Of a DNA stretch of 64,000 nt, positions 60,868 through 64,000 are shown in pieces. Below the pieces are notes generated by a model, which saw only the letters and a program-made list of their open reading frames with translations, was not told where the DNA came from and searched no databases. Position numbers and translations under genes: made by a program. The DNA is taken from the NCBI GenBank assembly GCA_905221605.1, contig CAJNDS010001101.1:487001-551000 (forward strand), written 5' to 3'. Origin of the DNA: Symbiodinium natans (Eukaryota > Sar > Dinophyceae > Suessiales > Symbiodiniaceae). Position 1 is the stretch's first letter, and every line of letters starts with the position of its first letter.

Positions 60868-62710
60868 GGTACAGGCAGAGCTGCAGCAAAGGGAGGCACT
60901 TACGTCTGTGTTCTCGAGCAGACTTTGGGAAGTGGACATTGCACCAGCAGCAAGGTCGCGCAACGTGTGCTTGTAGCAGTGTTTCGGATTGAGCTAGACT
61001 CTGGACAAGCTGTTTCTGAGAGTCATGCCGCTGCGCCATGTGTCGTCGCCAGTGTTGGATGTCTTGCACCTGTTCACCGCATAGGAGACATCGTGTCTTG
61101 GCAAGCGTGGACATGTGCTGTATGTGCAGTTGCATCTCATCTTGAGTAGGTGATTTGAGGTAAATCGCAACGTCCATCCCTGGGTGTGGTACAGGCCATA
61201 CTGCAGGGAGCTGGGTCTCAGGTGAAGCGGAGGCCGCCTGTCTGCTGGTCCTTGCAAGTATCAGCTGAAAAAGAACTGGGCATTGAGAGCAATGCCGATC
61301 TGAGCCGTGCACCATTCTGTCACACCACTCACATGTATGGTCCCTTTTGAAGAGGTTCTTGAAGGCCTGGCATGAAGTGTGTATGTCTGAGGTGATATGC
61401 CGTGCAAGATGCGTATGCACTCTCTGGATATGCGTTTTAATCATGCCGGCATCAGCAATCCAGCGGCCACAAAAACCGCAGTGCTGTTTGAGGTAGGTTT
61501 TGTGTATTGCTGCTTGGGTGCATATTCCCTCATGACTTTGAAGCAATGCCAGTGTCGCTTCGTTTTGCAGGAGTGTGCTCTCCTCAGTCGTCGTGGTGTT
61601 CTGTGGTTCGTGTTGCTTCTCTTTAGGGTCAACAGGGGTATGTGGGGTGTCAACCTTGTGTGGAACAGGCACTTGTTCTTTAACAGTCTTCGTATCCTGC
61701 TGGCTATTGTTGTTCGAGTCGCTGAGCTGTTTGTTGTGCCAACCGCACACGTTTTGCATGATGTGCCCTTTCAATGCACCCCAGTCATACAGCTTCAGAA
61801 GACAGTGTTTGCATTGTGGCATGCCCGCAACAGAATGTTGTTCGGGTTTGTAGTCGATACTGAGTTTGTTGGCTTGAATCTGTCCGTGTCTGAGCGCCTG
61901 GTGTTGCCTAAGGGCTTTTTGGGTCGGGTAGTATAGGCCGCATATGGGGCAGGCATGTTGGCTAGAGCTGGAGAGTTCAACCAGCGTCACAGTGCGTTGT
62001 TCCACAGCATGGCTAGCAAGTTGCTTGTGTAGCATTTGCCAATACTCAAAGGTCTTAGTTTCGCACGTGGCAGGATCGCCTCGTCCTTGTTGCATAGCAT
62101 CAAGTTTGCGCGCAATGCGTTCCGTCAGCATATGTACAGGATCCTTCAGGTTGTAGGTTTCTCTCAGCGTCTGGTTACTCACCTTTGTGAGGTGAGCTGG
62201 CATACCTGTGACCGCTCTGAGTTGGCGGTGAAACCACGCCCGCAGCTTAGTTATCATTTGGCCAGAGAAAGGAGTAGTTAGCAGACCATAAAGCGCACTG
62301 TTTACCACGCAAGCCTGCCAAACCCGTACTCTGTAGTGCCTGGACAATCCCTTGCGTGATCTGATGCTTTTGCGAAGTTGCATAACTTTCGCCTCAGCTT
62401 CAGCAAGCCTAAAGTCAAGTGTATGGCCGGTGCCCTCTTTCAGTGTGAGCTTGTTGCCAAGGTAAGTGATGGATTCACACATCGGTATGAGATGTGTTTG
62501 TTCTCCATCTTGTAGTTTCCAATGTGCCTGTTTGCGAACTAGAACCGTGCGGCTTTTGACAAATTTTTCAAGTTGCGCTCCCTGGACCCGAATGACCAAA
62601 CTGGATTTATCCGGATTGACCTTGAGCCCGTATGTTTCCAACATGTGAAAAAGTGCCACTATCGTCTCCTCCATTCGCTTGGCATCATCCACCGTTTTGA
62701 GGAGCCAATG
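60868..62710 (-). CDS. LINE A ORF2 C-terminal part: RT thumb and zinc fingers
   Basis: Begins in frame at the GTG/Asp-Asp-Ala-Lys region near 62692 and continues the RT after YADD-type motif C (METYGLKVNPDKSSL, YLGNKLTLKEG, HLTKVSNQTLRE). C2H2-type pairs: CPICGLYYPTQKALRQH, CKHCLLKLYDWGALKGH, CGFCGRWIADAGMIKTH, CEWCDRMVHGSDRHCSQC, CLLCGEQVQDIQHWRRH and CCWCNVHFPKSAREHRRKC. Six fingers against four in B. The frame stays open through the ORF3 region but reads as Gly/Arg/Thr-rich shadow there. Fingers after RT are common in LINEs and bind nucleic acid. Confidence 0.85.
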
Positions 62711-64000
62711 GCCTATAGATGGTCATCGGCGAACAACGTGAATGGAAGCTGCAGTGGCGTTTGACCAGCGGGAGTAAGATCCCAGAGTAACTGAGACGAC
62801 AGCACTGCCCAAAGGGCTGGTGCTAGTCGACATCCCTGGCGGATTCCTTGCGTCGTGCAGATATCTGTCCGGTGAAATTTATCCCTGACCTGGTAGGCAG
62901 CCTGCTCGTGGATGGCTGTGACGGTAGATCTAAGGTCAGCATCAACCTGGTGGAGTGCCAACGCTCTATCTAGTTTTGCACGATTGACACGATCAAAAGC
63001 TTGGCTGAGGTCGACCGACAGGAGGCACCCTCCTGATTCGCCTTTGACCTGTCCAGTTTCTTTGCGCTGTCTCGTCAGAAACCTATTCCCACCCAAGGCC
63101 TTGAGACCGTCCTTGATGTCATGTATACATGCGTTGACCCTTGCCAGCGCATCCGACGTGTCCCGTGCCGGAAGGTATGCATACTGTGGAGTGTGAGTAA
63201 GGCTGGAGCAGGCCTGCATCAGTAGCTGATTTTTGATGTAGCCCGCAAACGCCTTGCCATCCGGTCTGAGTAGGCCTATAGGTCTGAGAGCAGCTGCGGT
63301 GGATGGAGGTTTATGCGGTTTGGGAAGGAAACACAACTGAGGGTTCTTCCATGCATCAGGTAATGCTGAGGTTACCGGCTGAAGTCGTTTGGCTACGCAG
63401 GCCATGGCTGGTGCCACAATCGTCGCGCAGGCCTTCCACGCTGTGGCCGGAGCGGAGTCCGCAGGCACGGCCTTGCCTATAGGAGTACATTTGAGCTGTG
63501 TCGTCCATTCACCGGCCGTCAATGGCATGCTGAGCATCTGGCCTGGACGATTGGGAGATGCCGCCGGGGGTGCGAAGAGTTGTTTGCAGTGTTGGACAAG
63601 TGCTTGGTGTTCCTGGTGCAGAGACATGGGCGATCCATCCGGGTGCTTAAGCATAATCCTGGGCTTGGGCTTCCAGGGCAGGAGTCGCTTGACTGCACCA
63701 TAGAGACGCTTCGTGTTATGCGTCTGGGCGGCCCTTTCAGCTTGCTGCAGGTGCCCCCGTGCTATGGCCCGTTGATGCTGGAGATGATATTGCTTGCTCT
63801 GCCGTCCTGCCTTGTTGAAGAGGAGCACCCATTGCCATGTGCGAAGCACTCCTGACAAGGTGAATGGCTTGCATCGTTGAAGATCCCTACGTCTCTGCCA
63901 CATGTGGTAGACGCGGGCAGGCAGTGTGATGGTCGAGCCTCCTACTTCGTCAGGGTGGGTCAACAGCTCTTTCCACGCAGCAAAGATGGCCTTGCACTGT
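62711..64000 (-). CDS. LINE A ORF2 reverse transcriptase front part (partial)
   Basis: Open to the right edge (CKAIFAAWKELL at the border), so the start is outside. RT blocks: LCFLPKPHKPPSTAAALRPI, GLLRPDGKAFAG, motif A CLLSVDLSQAFDRVNR, GIRQGCRLAPALW and the catalytic LFADDHL. Immediately after FADDHL the frame hits TAG (about 62713) while the RT continues in the next frame, consistent with loss of one base between 62713 and 62700. A programmed shift at this spot would be unusual, so decay is the better reading. Confidence 0.88.

Larger units (their letters stand above)
58301..64000 (-). mobile_element. LINE-class retrotransposon A, 5' part beyond the window
   Basis: Same minus orientation and same domain order as element B from RT onward (RT, C2H2 fingers, helical domain, USP), but diverged in sequence and with two more finger-like pairs. 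The endonuclease would lie beyond 64000. Frame breaks at about 62710 and 59950 indicate a decayed copy. Confidence 0.85.

Overview
The window looks like nuclear DNA of a dinoflagellate, most likely a Symbiodiniaceae-type or other suessioid alga. This is inferred from TTTAGGG-type telomere repeats, GC-rich retroelements carrying unusual enzyme modules, and intron-like foldback repeats. A chromerid alga is the main alternative. No rRNA, tRNA, CRISPR array or bacterial-type operon was seen. All large coding regions lie on the minus strand.

Left arm (1-12644): one Ty1/copia-class LTR retrotransposon, cut by the left window edge. Its Gag-protease frame (12435-9004) overlaps a Pol frame that is open without a stop from 9073 to base 1. 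The two are joined by a textbook -1 slippery heptamer at 9031-9025. After integrase, reverse transcriptase and RNase H, Pol continues into a chain of extra modules: a 2-oxoglutarate/Fe(II) dioxygenase-like fold, a cytosine-methyltransferase-like fold, an SGNH-hydrolase-like fold, a Tpt1/KptA-like (RNA 2'-phosphotransferase, ADP-ribosyltransferase-related) fold and a zinc ribbon.

Middle (12.6-48.4 kb): about 36 kb built from dozens of interstitial telomere-repeat arrays in both orientations, variant telomere-like arrays, compound satellites, G/C homopolymers and several families of short foldback (MITE-like) elements. Between them lie short islands that read like exons. Six K/E-rich blocks occur in one orientation at 16.6-20.8 kb, with other islands on both strands. 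Foldbacks and telomere arrays repeatedly sit within a few bases of these islands, so part of this region may be introns of genes that cannot be assembled by eye.

Right arm (48.6-64 kb): two head-to-tail, distantly related LINE-class (non-LTR) retrotransposons. Element B (48.58-58.3 kb) has a small ORF1 region, a giant ORF2 (ADP-ribosyltransferase-like segment, hydrophobic segments, EEP endonuclease, reverse transcriptase, C2H2 fingers) and an ORF3 (conserved helical domain plus a USP-type deubiquitinase). Element A (58.3 kb to the right edge) has the RT, fingers, helical domain and USP in the same order. ORF3 overlaps ORF2 in the +1 frame at an equivalent ATG in both. Both carry one-base frameshifts, so these copies are probably not intact.

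Common theme: three retroelements of two classes have captured enzymes that act on nucleic-acid bases, NAD-type chemistry or ubiquitin, suggesting control of host chromatin or protein stability. Domain names are read from motifs by eye and need profile searches.
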